This document shows, in pieces, positions 16,890 to 26,659 of a DNA stretch of 64,000 nucleotides; positions within the stretch are counted from its first letter, which is position 1, and the number at the start of each line of letters is the position of its first letter. Both the position numbers and the translations under genes were made by a program. Origin of the DNA: PHAA01 sp963665865 (lineage in GTDB: Bacteria; Bacillota; Syntrophomonadia; Syntrophomonadales; Syntrophomonadaceae); contig CAXXWF010000001.1 of NCBI GenBank assembly GCA_963665865.2, positions 992,001 through 1,056,000 of the forward strand. Direction: 5' to 3'. The notes beneath the pieces are model-generated. The model worked only from the letters and a program-made list of their open reading frames with translations, was not told where the DNA came from and made no database searches.

Positions 16890-17950
16890 TACAGACTATT
16901 TATTTCAATACCGGATCGGTGTACATTCTGGATCAGAACAAACTTCCGGCCCAGGTTGAATATGAGAGAATGGCTAATCACTACGAACTTGCTCAGGCTA
17001 TCAAACAGCTAAAAGTCAGGGGTGCACCCCTGATTGGAGTTGCAGCGGCTTTCGGACTCGCGCTGGCGGTTAAGAATTACTCCGGGTCCCGTGATAAATT
17101 AGAGAGCTATTTCGAAGAGGCCAAACAACTACTGGCGTCAACCCGCCCCACCGCAGTCAATCTTTTCTGGGCAATAAATAGAATGCAAACGGTTTTTGCG
17201 GCGGAACAGCAGCTTGAGATTAAGAGCCTGGGTGAACGGTTGTTACAGGAAGCCCAAAGTATGTGCGCTGAAGATATAAGTGCCAATATATCCTTAGGTA
17301 ACGCGGGACAGGAGTTATTCCCCGCCGAGGCTCGAATTTTGACCATCTGTAACGCGGGTGCTCTGGCTACCTGTGGATACGGAACTGCCTTAGGGGTTAT
17401 TCGGTCAGCTCATCAGCAAAACAAAATAAAGATGGTATGGGTCTGCGAAACACGTCCAGTATTACAGGGTTCAAGACTCACCGTTTGGGAGCTTTTGCAG
17501 GACCAGATCCCGGTGACCCTGATAACTGACAGCATGGCAGCCTATGTTATGGAAAAGAAGCATATTGATGCGATTGTAGTCGGTGCGGACCGGATAGCTG
17601 CCAATGGAGATACTGCTAATAAAATAGGTACCTATTCCCTGGCCGTGCTGGCTAGATTTCATAGAATACCGTTTTATGTGGCTGCACCATTGTCGACCAT
17701 TGATATGAACACTAGCACCGGACAGGATATACCCATTGAAGAAAGAAATCAGGAAGAAGTTCGCCAAATAGGGGGGCATTATATTACCGTTCCAGAGGTC
17801 GGGGTTTATAACCCTGCTTTTGATGTGACCCCCGCCGAATTAATAAGTGGGATCATTACTGAAGCGGGTGTAATTACTCCGCCCTATACAGAAGGACTTA
17901 AATTGATTAGAAGGGATATGAGGGACCATGAGATATCTGCAGGAACGTAA
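16886..17950 (+). CDS. mtnA: Methylthioribose-1-phosphate isomerase
   Basis: A 354-residue enzyme, related to eIF2B, that isomerises methylthioribose 1-phosphate to methylthioribulose 1-phosphate. It shows VRGAPLIGVAAAFG near the N-terminus, the catalytic Cys region CNAGALATCGYGTALG and the Asp motif GADRIAANGDTANKIGT. I start at ATG 16886, which overlaps the mtnP stop by 4 bases; the longer frame from GTG 16847 would lie inside mtnP. Its 3' end overlaps the next gene by 23 bases. Confidence 0.94.
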   Translation: MIQTIYFNTGSVYILDQNKLPAQVEYERMANHYELAQAIKQLKVRGAPLIGVAAAFGLALAVKNYSGSRDKLESYFEEAKQLLASTRPTAVNLFWAINRMQTVFAAEQQLEIKSLGERLLQEAQSMCAEDISANISLGNAGQELFPAEARILTICNAGALATCGYGTALGVIRSAHQQNKIKMVWVCETRPVLQGSRLTVWELLQDQIPVTLITDSMAAYVMEKKHIDAIVVGADRIAANGDTANKIGTYSLAVLARFHRIPFYVAAPLSTIDMNTSTGQDIPIEERNQEEVRQIGGHYITVPEVGVYNPAFDVTPAELISGIITEAGVITPPYTEGLKLIRRDMRDHEISAGT

Positions 17951-18578
17951 GGATGTCTTGGAGGCTGCCCACAATATATCAACCTCTCATTTAGTTGTGG
18001 GAACCTGGGGTAATGTAAGTGTTAAAATTAAAGATCAGCCTTTAATGTTGATTACTCCGAGTGGTATGCGCTACGATACCATGACTATTGAGGACATTGT
18101 CCTGGTTGATATGCGGATAAATGTAGTTGAAGGCAAATGGAAGCCTTCAACTGAGTCACCTACCCATGCCGAAATCTATCAGCAAAGGTCAGATGTAAAA
18201 GCCATAGTCCATGTGCATAGTACCTACGCAACAGCATTTGCGGTTGCTCATTTGAGTATTCCGGTCATAATGGAAGAGACTGCGCAGGTAATTGGGCATG
18301 AAATAGTGACTGCTCCTTATGCGATGTGCGGAACAAGGGAACTGGCAGTCAATACGGTTAACACCCTTGGAACCGGAAAAGCTGTGCTTTTGGCTAATCA
18401 TGGTCTAGTGGGAGTCGGGAGAAACATCAGCGATGCTTTAAGAGTATGCTACATCGTTGAAGAAACAGCCCGAGTGGCATGCCTGGCGCAAAATCTGGGG
18501 CAGTCCCACTCACTTACACCTGAAGAGATTGCCATACTAAACCGTAATTTTGAATCCTATGGACAGGTGAAGACCTAG
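17928..18578 (+). CDS. Class II aldolase, probable methylthioribulose-1-phosphate aldolase
   Basis: A 216-residue protein of the fuculose-phosphate aldolase / AraD superfamily. It shows GTWGNVSVK near the N-terminus, TPSGM, the acid-base Glu in PTHAEIY and the zinc ligands HVHS and later NHGLVGVG. Directly after mtnP and mtnA it most likely cleaves 5-methylthioribulose 1-phosphate to dihydroxyacetone phosphate and methylthioacetaldehyde, the so-called MTA or DHAP shunt. MtnB, a dehydratase of the same superfamily, is the alternative, but mtnC, mtnD and mtnW are not present here. Confidence 0.8.
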   Translation: MRYLQERKDVLEAAHNISTSHLVVGTWGNVSVKIKDQPLMLITPSGMRYDTMTIEDIVLVDMRINVVEGKWKPSTESPTHAEIYQQRSDVKAIVHVHSTYATAFAVAHLSIPVIMEETAQVIGHEIVTAPYAMCGTRELAVNTVNTLGTGKAVLLANHGLVGVGRNISDALRVCYIVEETARVACLAQNLGQSHSLTPEEIAILNRNFESYGQVKT

Positions 18579-18636
18579 CCACTAGGGTCTGCAAAATATC
18601 GGTTTGAATTTACAAAACTACAATAGGAGGCATGAC

Positions 18637-19956
18637 ATGAAGCTGCTCATTGATAATGTAAGTATAATTCCCATGACTGAATTTAACTATATAATTGAGA
18701 AAGGGTATATTGTCATCGCCGAGGACACCATTCAGGCGGTTGGTTGTGGCACTGCACCGGCCGATAATTATGACCAAAAACTGGATGGAACCAATCTGCT
18801 GGCCTTACCCGGCTTCGTAAATGCACACACACATGCCGCCATGACTTTATTGCGAGGTTATGCCGATGATATGCCCCTTATGGAATGGTTGGAGAAAAAA
18901 ATATGGCCGCTGGAAGCCAGACTTACCGCTGAAGATGTATACTGGGGGACAATGCTGGCTATAGTTGAGATGATTAAATCTGGAACTACCTGTTTTGCCG
19001 ATATGTATTTCTTCATGGATGAAGTCGCCCGAGCGGCCTCCCAGACAGGTATCAGAGCGGTTCTAGCGCGAGGCATGGTAGGAGTTGGACCGGAGAATGA
19101 ACAGGCTATTACGGAAAGTCGGGCCCTGGTTAATAAGTGGAACGGATCGAGGCACGGCAGGATAAATGTTATCCTGGGACCTCATGCACCCTATACCTGT
19201 CCCCCGGATTATATGATTAAAGTAATGAGCTTGGCTGAGGAATTGAAGGTTGGTCTTCATATCCACCTGGCCGAGACCGCCGGGGAAGTGGCAGATAGTA
19301 TAAAAATGTATGGTCAAACCCCAGTTGCTCAGATGGAGAGTCTGGGACTCTTTAATCATCAAGTATTGGCGGCTCATTGCGTCCATCTTACCGAGCAGGA
19401 TATCGAAATTCTGGCCAAATATCAGGTCAGTGTGGTTCATAATCCCGAGAGCAATATGAAGCTCGCCAGTGGCATCGCACCGGTGCCGCAGCTAATAAAA
19501 GCCGGTATTCCCGTAGCACTGGGAACAGATGGAGCATCCAGCAATAACAATCTGGACATGCTCCAGGAATTGCGTACCTGTGCTCTATTACATAAGGTTA
19601 ATACTTCTGACCCCACTGTTTTGCCAGCTTACCAGGCACTACAAATGGCCACCACCAACGGCGCCAAAGCACTGCGGCTGGATGCCCAAATGGGCCAATT
19701 GGAAAAGGGCAAAAAAGCAGATATTATCTTGTGCAAACTTGATCAAGCACATATGATACCTCGGTATGACCTGATTGCCAATCTAGTTTATTCTGGACAG
19801 GCGGCTGATGTGGACACCGTTATTATTGATGGAAATATAATTATGCAGGACCGAACTATTAAAACATTTGACGAAAAGGAAGTTCTACGGCAGGCTAAAC
19901 GAGTAGCCGCGAAATTAGTCATGCCAAGTCGAACTCCGCCTGCCAAATCCCTTTGA
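18637..19956 (+). CDS. mtaD: 5-methylthioadenosine/S-adenosylhomocysteine deaminase
   Basis: A 439-residue amidohydrolase that deaminates MTA and SAH to the inosyl forms. It has metal ligands in HTHAAMTLLRG (about 57-67), HIHLAET, AAHCVHL and GTDGASSNN, the TIM-barrel amidohydrolase order, with an N-terminal and C-terminal beta-sandwich. Start ATG 18637 has AGGAGG 6 bases upstream; the frame is also open from TTG 18604. It closes the mtn cluster and would feed SAH and MTA into salvage. A broken copy of its 3' end lies on the other strand at about 32950-33270. Confidence 0.93.
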   Translation: MKLLIDNVSIIPMTEFNYIIEKGYIVIAEDTIQAVGCGTAPADNYDQKLDGTNLLALPGFVNAHTHAAMTLLRGYADDMPLMEWLEKKIWPLEARLTAEDVYWGTMLAIVEMIKSGTTCFADMYFFMDEVARAASQTGIRAVLARGMVGVGPENEQAITESRALVNKWNGSRHGRINVILGPHAPYTCPPDYMIKVMSLAEELKVGLHIHLAETAGEVADSIKMYGQTPVAQMESLGLFNHQVLAAHCVHLTEQDIEILAKYQVSVVHNPESNMKLASGIAPVPQLIKAGIPVALGTDGASSNNNLDMLQELRTCALLHKVNTSDPTVLPAYQALQMATTNGAKALRLDAQMGQLEKGKKADIILCKLDQAHMIPRYDLIANLVYSGQAADVDTVIIDGNIIMQDRTIKTFDEKEVLRQAKRVAAKLVMPSRTPPAKSL

Positions 19957-20199
19957 ATATTCGATCTCCTAAATATTAATTCTTAACAATAACTAAATGT
20001 TATGCTAACAATAACTAAAAGGCATAGTGAAATTTAGGGAGAAGGAAGAGAGCGCATCGATATTGAATATTGATGGGAGATATATTTTATCTGTCGCCGT
20101 GCATAAAACATTGACTCGATTCAGTAAAAGGACAAAGTCTTAGTAAACTAAATTGAAATTGTCAACTTGATCATAGTAATTAGCAAAACAATTTAATAG

Positions 20200-20310
20200 C
20201 TCCGAGTTTTTCGTCTACCGCTGCGCCATGATGAAAAGCCATTGGGTTAGCCTGGAAACGGGGTAGCCTCCCATTGCGGAAAGGAGCCTGAATGACTGCT
20301 TAACCGAGAT
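20200..20310 (+). promoter_or_regulatory. Moco/Tuco-type riboswitch aptamer, copy 2
   Basis: CTCCGAG opens the element. It then has the hairpin region around GCCTGGAAACGGGGTAGC (20249-20266), the core GCCTCCCATTGCGGAAAGG (20266-20284) followed by AGCCTGAATGA, and closing bases around ACCGAG. It is nearly the same sequence as copy 3 on the minus strand and shares the core with copy 1. It lies 170 bases before the nuoE gene of locus 2, on the same strand. The rest of 19957-20483 holds no gene. Confidence 0.85.
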
Positions 20311-20393
20311 TGCCAGTATCTTGGTTACGTTTCTATTGGGTGAGGTTTGGGCAATGTTTTTTTGTGCCTTTAGCCTTTGCTGAAGGCATTTTC
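20301..20393 (+). terminator. Expression platform hairpins, riboswitch copy 2
   Basis: TAACCGAGAT / ATCTTGGTTA (20301-20326) forms a 10-bp stem. Then TGCCTT (20365-20370) pairs with AAGGCA (20383-20388) and is followed by TTTTC. Both hairpins are kept in copy 3, with base changes. The second looks like a weak terminator that the aptamer could control. Confidence 0.5.
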
Positions 20394-20483
20394 GGTGTCA
20401 TGGGGCGGTCCTGACAACCTTACAGTGTAAATATGGGATGGAAATAGATCAATTTGAACACTTAAAAGAGAGGAGGTGTTATT

Positions 20484-20930
20484 ATGGCAAACTATAAGGA
20501 TATCATTGCTGGATGCAAAGGGAAAAAAGGAGGAATTATTGAGGCTTACCATGCGCTGCAGAGTGAATTCAATTATATTTCTCGCGAGGCACTGGTAGAA
20601 GCGGCCCACGAGTTTGGGATATCGGAGGCACAAGCGTATGGGGTAGCGACTTTCTATTCCTATTTGTCAGTTGAAAAAAGAGGCAAATATATAATTCGTA
20701 TGTGTGAAAGTGCTCCCTGTCATGTAGCTGGAGCTGATGAAGTGCTAAAAGCGATCGAGAGTCTGCTGGGAATCAAGGTTGGGGAGACTACACCGGATGG
20801 GAAATATACTCTGGAGCTAACCGAGTGCGTGGGGCAATGCCAGGCTACTCCGGTTATTACAATTAATAGTGAACCAGTATTTAACGTAACTGCGAAGATT
20901 CTGCCTCAGATTCTAGCAGCCTATAAATAG
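20484..20930 (+). CDS. nuoE: NuoE-like 2Fe-2S subunit of formate dehydrogenase locus 2
   Basis: A 148-residue thioredoxin-fold 2Fe-2S protein. The four ligand cysteines are in CESAPC and CVGQC, as in the locus 1 paralogue, from which it differs at scattered positions. Ribosome site GAGAGGAGGTG (about 20467-20477) precedes ATG 20484. Here nuoE is the first gene of the operon, whereas in locus 1 fdhA is first. It passes electrons between the NuoF flavin and FdhA centres. Confidence 0.92.
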   Translation: MANYKDIIAGCKGKKGGIIEAYHALQSEFNYISREALVEAAHEFGISEAQAYGVATFYSYLSVEKRGKYIIRMCESAPCHVAGADEVLKAIESLLGIKVGETTPDGKYTLELTECVGQCQATPVITINSEPVFNVTAKILPQILAAYK

Positions 20931-20949
20931 AGAGAAAGGAGGAGAACGG

Positions 20950-22170
20950 ATGGCTGAGGAAACAAGAGTCTTATTGGAATATGCCGATAAGATTAACCCC
21001 GAGAATGCTGAAGAATATATTAAAGTCGGTGGCTATGTCGGCTTAGAAAAAGCACGTAAAATGGAAATCAATGATCTGATTCAGGAAGTCAAAAATTCCG
21101 GACTCAGAGGGCGCGGCGGAGCTGGATTTAATGCTGGTATGAAGTGGAGCTTTGTTCCTAAAAATGCCGAGATTAAATATGTGGTCTGTAACCTGGACGA
21201 AGGTGAGCCCGGTACTTATAAAGATCGGATAATCTGTGAAAAAAATGCCCAGGCCCTATTGGAAGGTATGGCTATATGCGGAACCGCAATTGGTTCAAAG
21301 CAGGGCTATATTTATTGCCGGGGAGAATATCCATTTACCGTTAAATTACTGAAAAACGCCATACAAAGTGCTAAGTCCTGTGGAGCGCTAGGTGATTTTA
21401 ATATTGAAGTAAGAATGGGAGCCGGAGCTTATGTTTGTGGGGAGGAAACGGCCCTGATCGAATCTATTGAAGGGCACCGCGGAGAACCAAGGTTTAAACC
21501 TCCATTTCCTGGTGTTGCAGGACTTTGGGGAGTGCCTACAGTGGTAAATAATGTGGAGACCTTCGCCTGCCTGCCGTATATTCTGACCAACGGTGCAGCC
21601 TGGTTTGCAGGAATTGGTGCAGCCAAATATCCGGGCACCAAAATAGTTACCCTAACGGGAGATGCAGTCAATACTACCTTCTTCGAGGTACCAACTGATT
21701 ATATACTGCGGGATGTAATTTACAAACTGGGCGGTGGAGTAAAAGGCGGCAAGAAATTAAAGGCAGTTCAGGTAGGAGGAACTTCTGGATCATTCATACC
21801 CGAACAGAATCTGGATACCCAGATAGATTTTGATTCCATGGGCGCCATCGGTGCAGCTTTAGGATCAGGTGCGGTTTTAGTATTGGACGAGACCCGTGAT
21901 ATCGTTGATATTGTGACTAGAATATCCAAGTTTTTTGAACATGAATCCTGTGGTAAATGTAACCCCTGTCGGGAAGGAACCTTCCGTTGCCGGGAAATAA
22001 TGGAGAAGATCAACTCCGGCAAAGCCAGTCAAAAGGATATAGACAACCTATTATTATTAACCCGCGTCATGCAAAAAGCGGCTTTATGTGGTTTGGGACA
22101 GGCAGCTCCCTTCCCAATCCAATCGACGATCAAACATTTTGCTCACGAATATGCTCGGAAATTCGTTTAA
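20950..22170 (+). CDS. nuoF: NuoF-like NADH/FMN subunit of formate dehydrogenase locus 2
   Basis: A 406-residue short NuoF. It has the FMN/NADH motif LRGRGGAGFNAGMKW, CNLDEGEPGTYKDR (Leu replaces Ala of the locus 1 copy), GAGAYVCGEETALIE and the 4Fe-4S ligands in ESCGKCNPCREGT plus AALCGLGQ. AGAAAGGAGGAG (about 20933-20945) is a strong ribosome site. It is clearly a paralogue, not a recent copy, of 4682-5908, unlike the near-identical fragment at 1-510. It handles NAD(H) for the selenocysteine enzyme encoded next. Confidence 0.93.
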   Translation: MAEETRVLLEYADKINPENAEEYIKVGGYVGLEKARKMEINDLIQEVKNSGLRGRGGAGFNAGMKWSFVPKNAEIKYVVCNLDEGEPGTYKDRIICEKNAQALLEGMAICGTAIGSKQGYIYCRGEYPFTVKLLKNAIQSAKSCGALGDFNIEVRMGAGAYVCGEETALIESIEGHRGEPRFKPPFPGVAGLWGVPTVVNNVETFACLPYILTNGAAWFAGIGAAKYPGTKIVTLTGDAVNTTFFEVPTDYILRDVIYKLGGGVKGGKKLKAVQVGGTSGSFIPEQNLDTQIDFDSMGAIGAALGSGAVLVLDETRDIVDIVTRISKFFEHESCGKCNPCREGTFRCREIMEKINSGKASQKDIDNLLLLTRVMQKAALCGLGQAAPFPIQSTIKHFAHEYARKFV

Positions 22171-22193
22171 TTCTAAGGAAAGGAGGAAAAACG

Positions 22194-24890
22194 ATGATAA
22201 AACTAACGATAAATGGCAAAGAAATACAAGTGCCCAAAGGAACAATGGTTCTGGAAGCCTGTCAACAAGCGGGCGCTGATATTCCTACTTTGTGCTATGA
22301 TCCTGATTTAAAATTAGCCGGATCATGCCGCATGTGTGTAGTAGAAGCCAAAGGGAGACCAAACCTGATGGCTGCCTGTGTAAGCCCGGCTGAAAACAAC
22401 ATGGTTATTGAAACTGAGAGCCCCGATGTGGTTGAATCCAGAAAGGTTATTCTGGAGTTATTGCTGGCACGTCACAAACTGGAATGCCATACCTGCGAAC
22501 GAGACGGCAGTTGTAAACTACAAGATTATTGCTACCGTTACGGAGTTACTGATTCGCGCTATGCAGGTCAAGGCCCGCATTTTGGTATGGAAGACCCCAA
22601 TCCGTTTTTCAAGAGAGATTATGATAAATGTATCATGTGTACCAGGTGTGTAAGGGTTTGTGATGAGATCACTGGCGCCCAGGCCATAAATGTTAAGGAT
22701 CGCGGCCATCATGCTAAGATAGCTACCGTTTTTGACGGTAAGCTAGCCGATTCAAGTTGCGTATTTTGCGGCCAATGTGTAATGGTTTGCCCGGTAGGAG
22801 CCTTGACCAGTAAAGTATCAGCCGGCAAAGGTAAATCATATCAGACCAAAGACGTACTTACTACCTGTACCTACTGCGGTACTGGCTGTACCTTTGAGCT
22901 GAATGTCAAGGACGACCATGTGGTAGGAGTAACCTCAGTAAGAGATTCAGAATTCAGCCCGGTTAATAAAGGCGCTCTCTGTGTTAAAGGACGCTTTGGT
23001 TGGGATTTCATTGAATCCGAGGAAAGGCTCACAACCCCATTAATCCGTGAAAATGGAGAGTTACGGCCTGCCTCCTGGGATGAAGCCCTGGATTTTGCCG
23101 CCAATAAAATAAAAGCCATTAAAGAAAAAGATGGTCCGAATTCCCTGGCTCTATTTTCCTCAGCTCGTGCGACTAATGAGGAAAACTATCTAGCCCAGAA
23201 ATTATTCCGGGCAGCTATAGGAACCAATAATGTTGACCATTGCGCCCGTCTCTGACACTCCGTAACTGTCGCCGGTCTGGGGGCAGCATTTGGTAGTGGA
23301 GCAATGACCAACTCCATAAATGAACTGGAAAAAGATGCTACGGCAATATTCTTAATAGGTACGAATACGACTGACAATCATCCTGTAATCGGCTATAAGA
23401 TTCGAAAAAATGTTCGTTTTAATGGTGCTAAATTAGTAATCGCCGATCCAAGAAGAATCGAACTGGGTAATATAGCTGATGTATATTTACGCTTCCGGCC
23501 CGGTACGGATGTAGCCTTGGTAAATGGTATGATGAATGTCATAATCACTGAGGGACTTGAGGCTAAAGAGTTTATTGCCAATAGAACTGAGAATTATGAA
23601 GAATTGGCTAAAGTAGTAGAAAAATATACTCCTGAATATGTTGCACAAATATGTGGGGTAGACGCTGAAGACATTCGCAAGGCCGCTCGTATTTATGCTA
23701 CCGCCGAAAGAGGTTCTGTATGCTATGCAATGGGTCTTACTCAACATAGTACTGGCACTGACAATGTAAAAACTATTTGCAACCTCGCTCTTCTGACCGG
23801 TAATCTGGGCAAACCAGGAACCGGAGTAAACCCCTTGCGTGGACAGAATAATGTGCAGGGAGCATGTGATATGGGTGCATTGCCGGTATCATATCCCGCC
23901 TATCAGGCAGTAAGCAACCCGGAAGTTCAGGCGAAATTTGAAAAAGCCTGGGGAGTCCCGCTGTCTCCGAATAATGGCTTGACCATTCCGGACGTAGTTG
24001 ATAAAGCCCATCATGGAGAAATAAAAGGCTTGATGGTCTTCGGAGAGAATCCAATGGTCAGTGATCCTGATCTCCACCATGTTGGCGAGGCTCTTGATAA
24101 CCTAGAACTCTTGATCGTTCAGGATATATTCCTAACTGAAACTGCTATGAAGGCCGATGTGGTATTCCCAGGTGTAACTTTTGCTGAAAAGAACGGTACC
24201 TTTAGTAATACTGAGAGAAGGGTCCAGCGAGTACGCCAGGCCATTACCCCCAAAGGAGATGCACGCCCCGATTGGCAGATCCTTTGTGACCTATCTAACC
24301 GTTTAGGATATCCGATGAATTACAGCTCACCCGAGGAGATATTTGAAGAGATTAAAACCGTAACTCCATCGTATGCAGGCCTCAGCTATCAACGTATTGA
24401 CAAGACAGGTATACCCTGGCCTTGTCCCGCCGCTGATCATCCCGGAACGCCTATCCTGCATGGGGAGAAATTTAGCCGGGGATTGGGTCTTTTCCATGCT
24501 ATTGAATTTAAGGAAGCCTATGAACTTCCCGATGCCGAATACCCATTGGTATTATCCACGGGCCGTAGCCTGTTCCATTATCACACTGGTACCATGACCA
24601 GAAGATCCAGTGCGCTTAATGAATTCATGCCTGAGAACGAGGTCCAGGTTAATCCGGAAACGGCAGCTAGACTCAATATAGTTGATAATGAAATGGTGAA
24701 ACTCATTACTCGTCGAGGTTACATCGAGGTTAAAACTCATATTACCGAGATGGTTCCAGATGGTGTTGTTTTCACCTTCTTCCATTTCAGCGAGGCTGCG
24801 GCCAATGTCTTAACCCAAGCCAAATGTCTTGACCCGGTGGCCAAGATACCTGAGTATAAGGTGTCTGCAGCGAGGATAGAGAAAATCTAA
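22194..24890 (+). CDS. fdhA: Formate dehydrogenase catalytic subunit FdhA, selenocysteine form
   Basis: An 898-residue enzyme when TGA at 23253-23255 is read as selenocysteine (residue 354). The frame is open on both sides, and the context ARL-U-HSVTVAGL matches the Cys353 context of the locus 1 paralogue and the general formate dehydrogenase pattern. Domains: 2Fe-2S ferredoxin (C34 onward), His-Cys 4Fe-4S, two 4Fe-4S motifs (CIMCTRCVRVC, CVFCGQCVMVC), CTYCGTGC, then the Mo/W-pterin domains. ATG 22194 has AAGGAGGAAAA directly upstream. Standard gene calling would split it at the TGA. With NuoE and NuoF it should form a soluble NAD(H)-linked formate dehydrogenase. The selenocysteine machinery (selA, selB, selC, selD) is not in this window. 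Confidence 0.93.
23253..23286 (+). promoter_or_regulatory. Candidate bacterial SECIS element, fdhA locus 2
   Basis: Directly after the UGA, CTGTC (23266-23270) can pair with GGCAG (23282-23286), leaving an apical loop with GGU. The GGU begins exactly 18 bases after the UGA, the same distance as in E. coli fdhF as I recall it. GGU also encodes the conserved Gly of VAGL, so this part is not independent evidence. Confidence 0.6.
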
Positions 24891-24929
24891 ATAGATATGG
24901 GGATTGGATATAGTTAGAGTAACAAATAA

Positions 24930-24966
24930 CACCGGGTAGGTTAAATTAACTACCCGGTGCTTTTTT
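24930..24966 (+). terminator. Terminator after formate dehydrogenase locus 2
   Basis: A perfect 10-bp stem CACCGGGTAG / CTACCCGGTG with a 10-base loop, followed by CTTTTTT. Confidence 0.92.
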
Positions 24967-25002
24967 ATCTGCAACAAATGTAAAGGTGGGACAGGGGGAC
25001 GG

Positions 25003-26629
25003 CAGACTGTGTGAAAAGTCGGGTCACAGAAAAGGGAAAAATGATATAAAAGTCGAATATAAAGGGTGATAGCGAGGTGGAAGCATGGCCTATATACACG
25101 GCGAAGATCGGCATCAAATCACCCTTTTTCCTGAAGCTGTAGATGACTATATAAGTGAAGAAAATCCGGTGCGGGTTATTGAAGCATATGTTAACACACT
25201 GAATTTGGCGGAACTGGGCTTTTTAAAAACTGAACCTAAGGATACTGGCCGCCCGCCATATAATCCGCAAGATCTTCTGAAACTGTACATTTATGGATAT
25301 ATGAATCGGAATTCGTTCATCCAGAAGACTCGAGACAGAAGCAGGTAGAAACTTAGAATTAGTATGGCTGCTGCGCAAATTGAAGCCCGACTTTAAGACC
25401 ATAGCAGATTTTCGCAAAGATAATAAAGAACCAATAAAAAATGTTTTTAAAAACTTCAGCCGGTTGTGCAAAGAATGGGAATTATACGGCAAACAAATGG
25501 TAGCTGTGGATGGATCCAAATTCAGAGCCAGCAACTCCAAACGCAATAACTTCAACGAAAAGAAAATACAGCGGCAGCTTAAATATATAGATGAAAAAAT
25601 AAATACCTATCTGCAGGAACTGGATGCCAATGATAAAGGTGAAGCCCATATCCATGTTCCCAGCCGCGAGGAGATTAAACAGCGAATCGAGGAGCTTAAC
25701 CAGAGAAAAACCAAATACAACGCCATGCAGGAAAGGATGGCAATCACCGGAGAAACGGAGATTTCTACAACAGACCCTGATGCCCGGCTTATGAAAGCAA
25801 ATAATAATGGTGTAGATGTCAGTTACAATGTTCAGACAGTTGTAGATCAAAAACACAAACTAGTAGTGGATACCGAAGTGATAAATAACTCGGCCGATCA
25901 AGGTCACCTTAATGATATGGCTTGCAAAGCCCAGGAAATATTTGAGATAGAAGAGATCAAAGCCTTGGCCGATAAAGGTTATTACTCTACTAACGATTTG
26001 ATAAAATGCGAAGAAAACCATATAGAAACCTATGTAGCCAAGCCTAAACCCAGTGTTAACATTCCTGATCCGAAATTTAGCCAGGAGCACTTTAAATATA
26101 CCAAAGAACAGAATCATTATATATGTCCGGTAGGCCAAATACTCTATGCCAGTCGGAAAAGAAGAGTAAACGATGTAGAATATCAAGATTACAAAAATTT
26201 CAGAGCCTGCCGCAACTGTGAAATGAAGGAACGCTGCACCAAAAGCCAGAAAGGGCGGCTAATTTCGAGGAATCTTAACCAGGAATTTTTGGATAAGGTT
26301 GATAAACGAACCAGGGACAACAAAGAACTATATGTACAAAGACAAATGCTGGTTGAACATCCCTTCGGGACGGTAAAGAGGATCTGGGGTTACAGTTATT
26401 TCTTAACACGAGGAATTAAGTCAGTAGCAACAGAAAATAAGCTTCATTTCCTTGCCTATAATCTGCGAAGGGTAATTAATATCCTGGGAGTGAAAGAAAT
26501 AATAAGAAGGCTGGCCTTAGTATAAGCCAGGCCAGCCGCATACGTTGCCTTTGTTGCACTGTGTCCATCTCAAGAACGTGTTATTAGGTGTTCAGAGGTA
26601 TAACGACTGGAAAGTTTTCGCACAGTCTG
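25003..26629 (+). mobile_element. IS1182-like insertion sequence, 1.6 kb
   Basis: The ends are inverted repeats CAGACTGTGTGAAAAG (from 25003) and the complement of TTTTCGCACAGTCTG (ending 26629), with one mismatch. ACGG flanks both ends (24999-25002 and 26630-26633), a likely 4-bp target duplication. Removing the element and one ACGG restores a GTGGGACA...TGTCCCAC palindromic repeat. The single transposase gene inside is frameshifted. Confidence 0.8.
25085..26525 (+). pseudogene. IS1182-type transposase, frameshifted
   Basis: The N-terminal 75 or so residues (MAYIHGEDRHQITLFPEAVD onward, DUF772 type) are in one frame. From about 25308 the homologous text moves to the +1 frame (IRSSRRLE, then LKPDFKTIADFRKDN) and runs to TAA at 26525, with the DDE-type catalytic region (AVDGSKF, DPDARLM, ADKGYYS) and a Cys cluster FRACRNCEMKERCT. 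An extra G in AATCGGAATTC (25308-25309) accounts for the shift, since AATCGAATTC would restore one frame. It is most likely inactive, though programmed frameshifting or a sequencing error cannot be excluded. Confidence 0.85.
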
Positions 26630-26659
26630 ACGGGTCCATTGTCCCACTTTCTATTGTCC

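Noticed and set aside
23253..23255. TGA in fdhA of locus 2 as a nonsense mutation
   Set aside because: The frame is open and conserved on both sides, the position equals the catalytic Cys of the paralogue, and formate dehydrogenases commonly use selenocysteine there.
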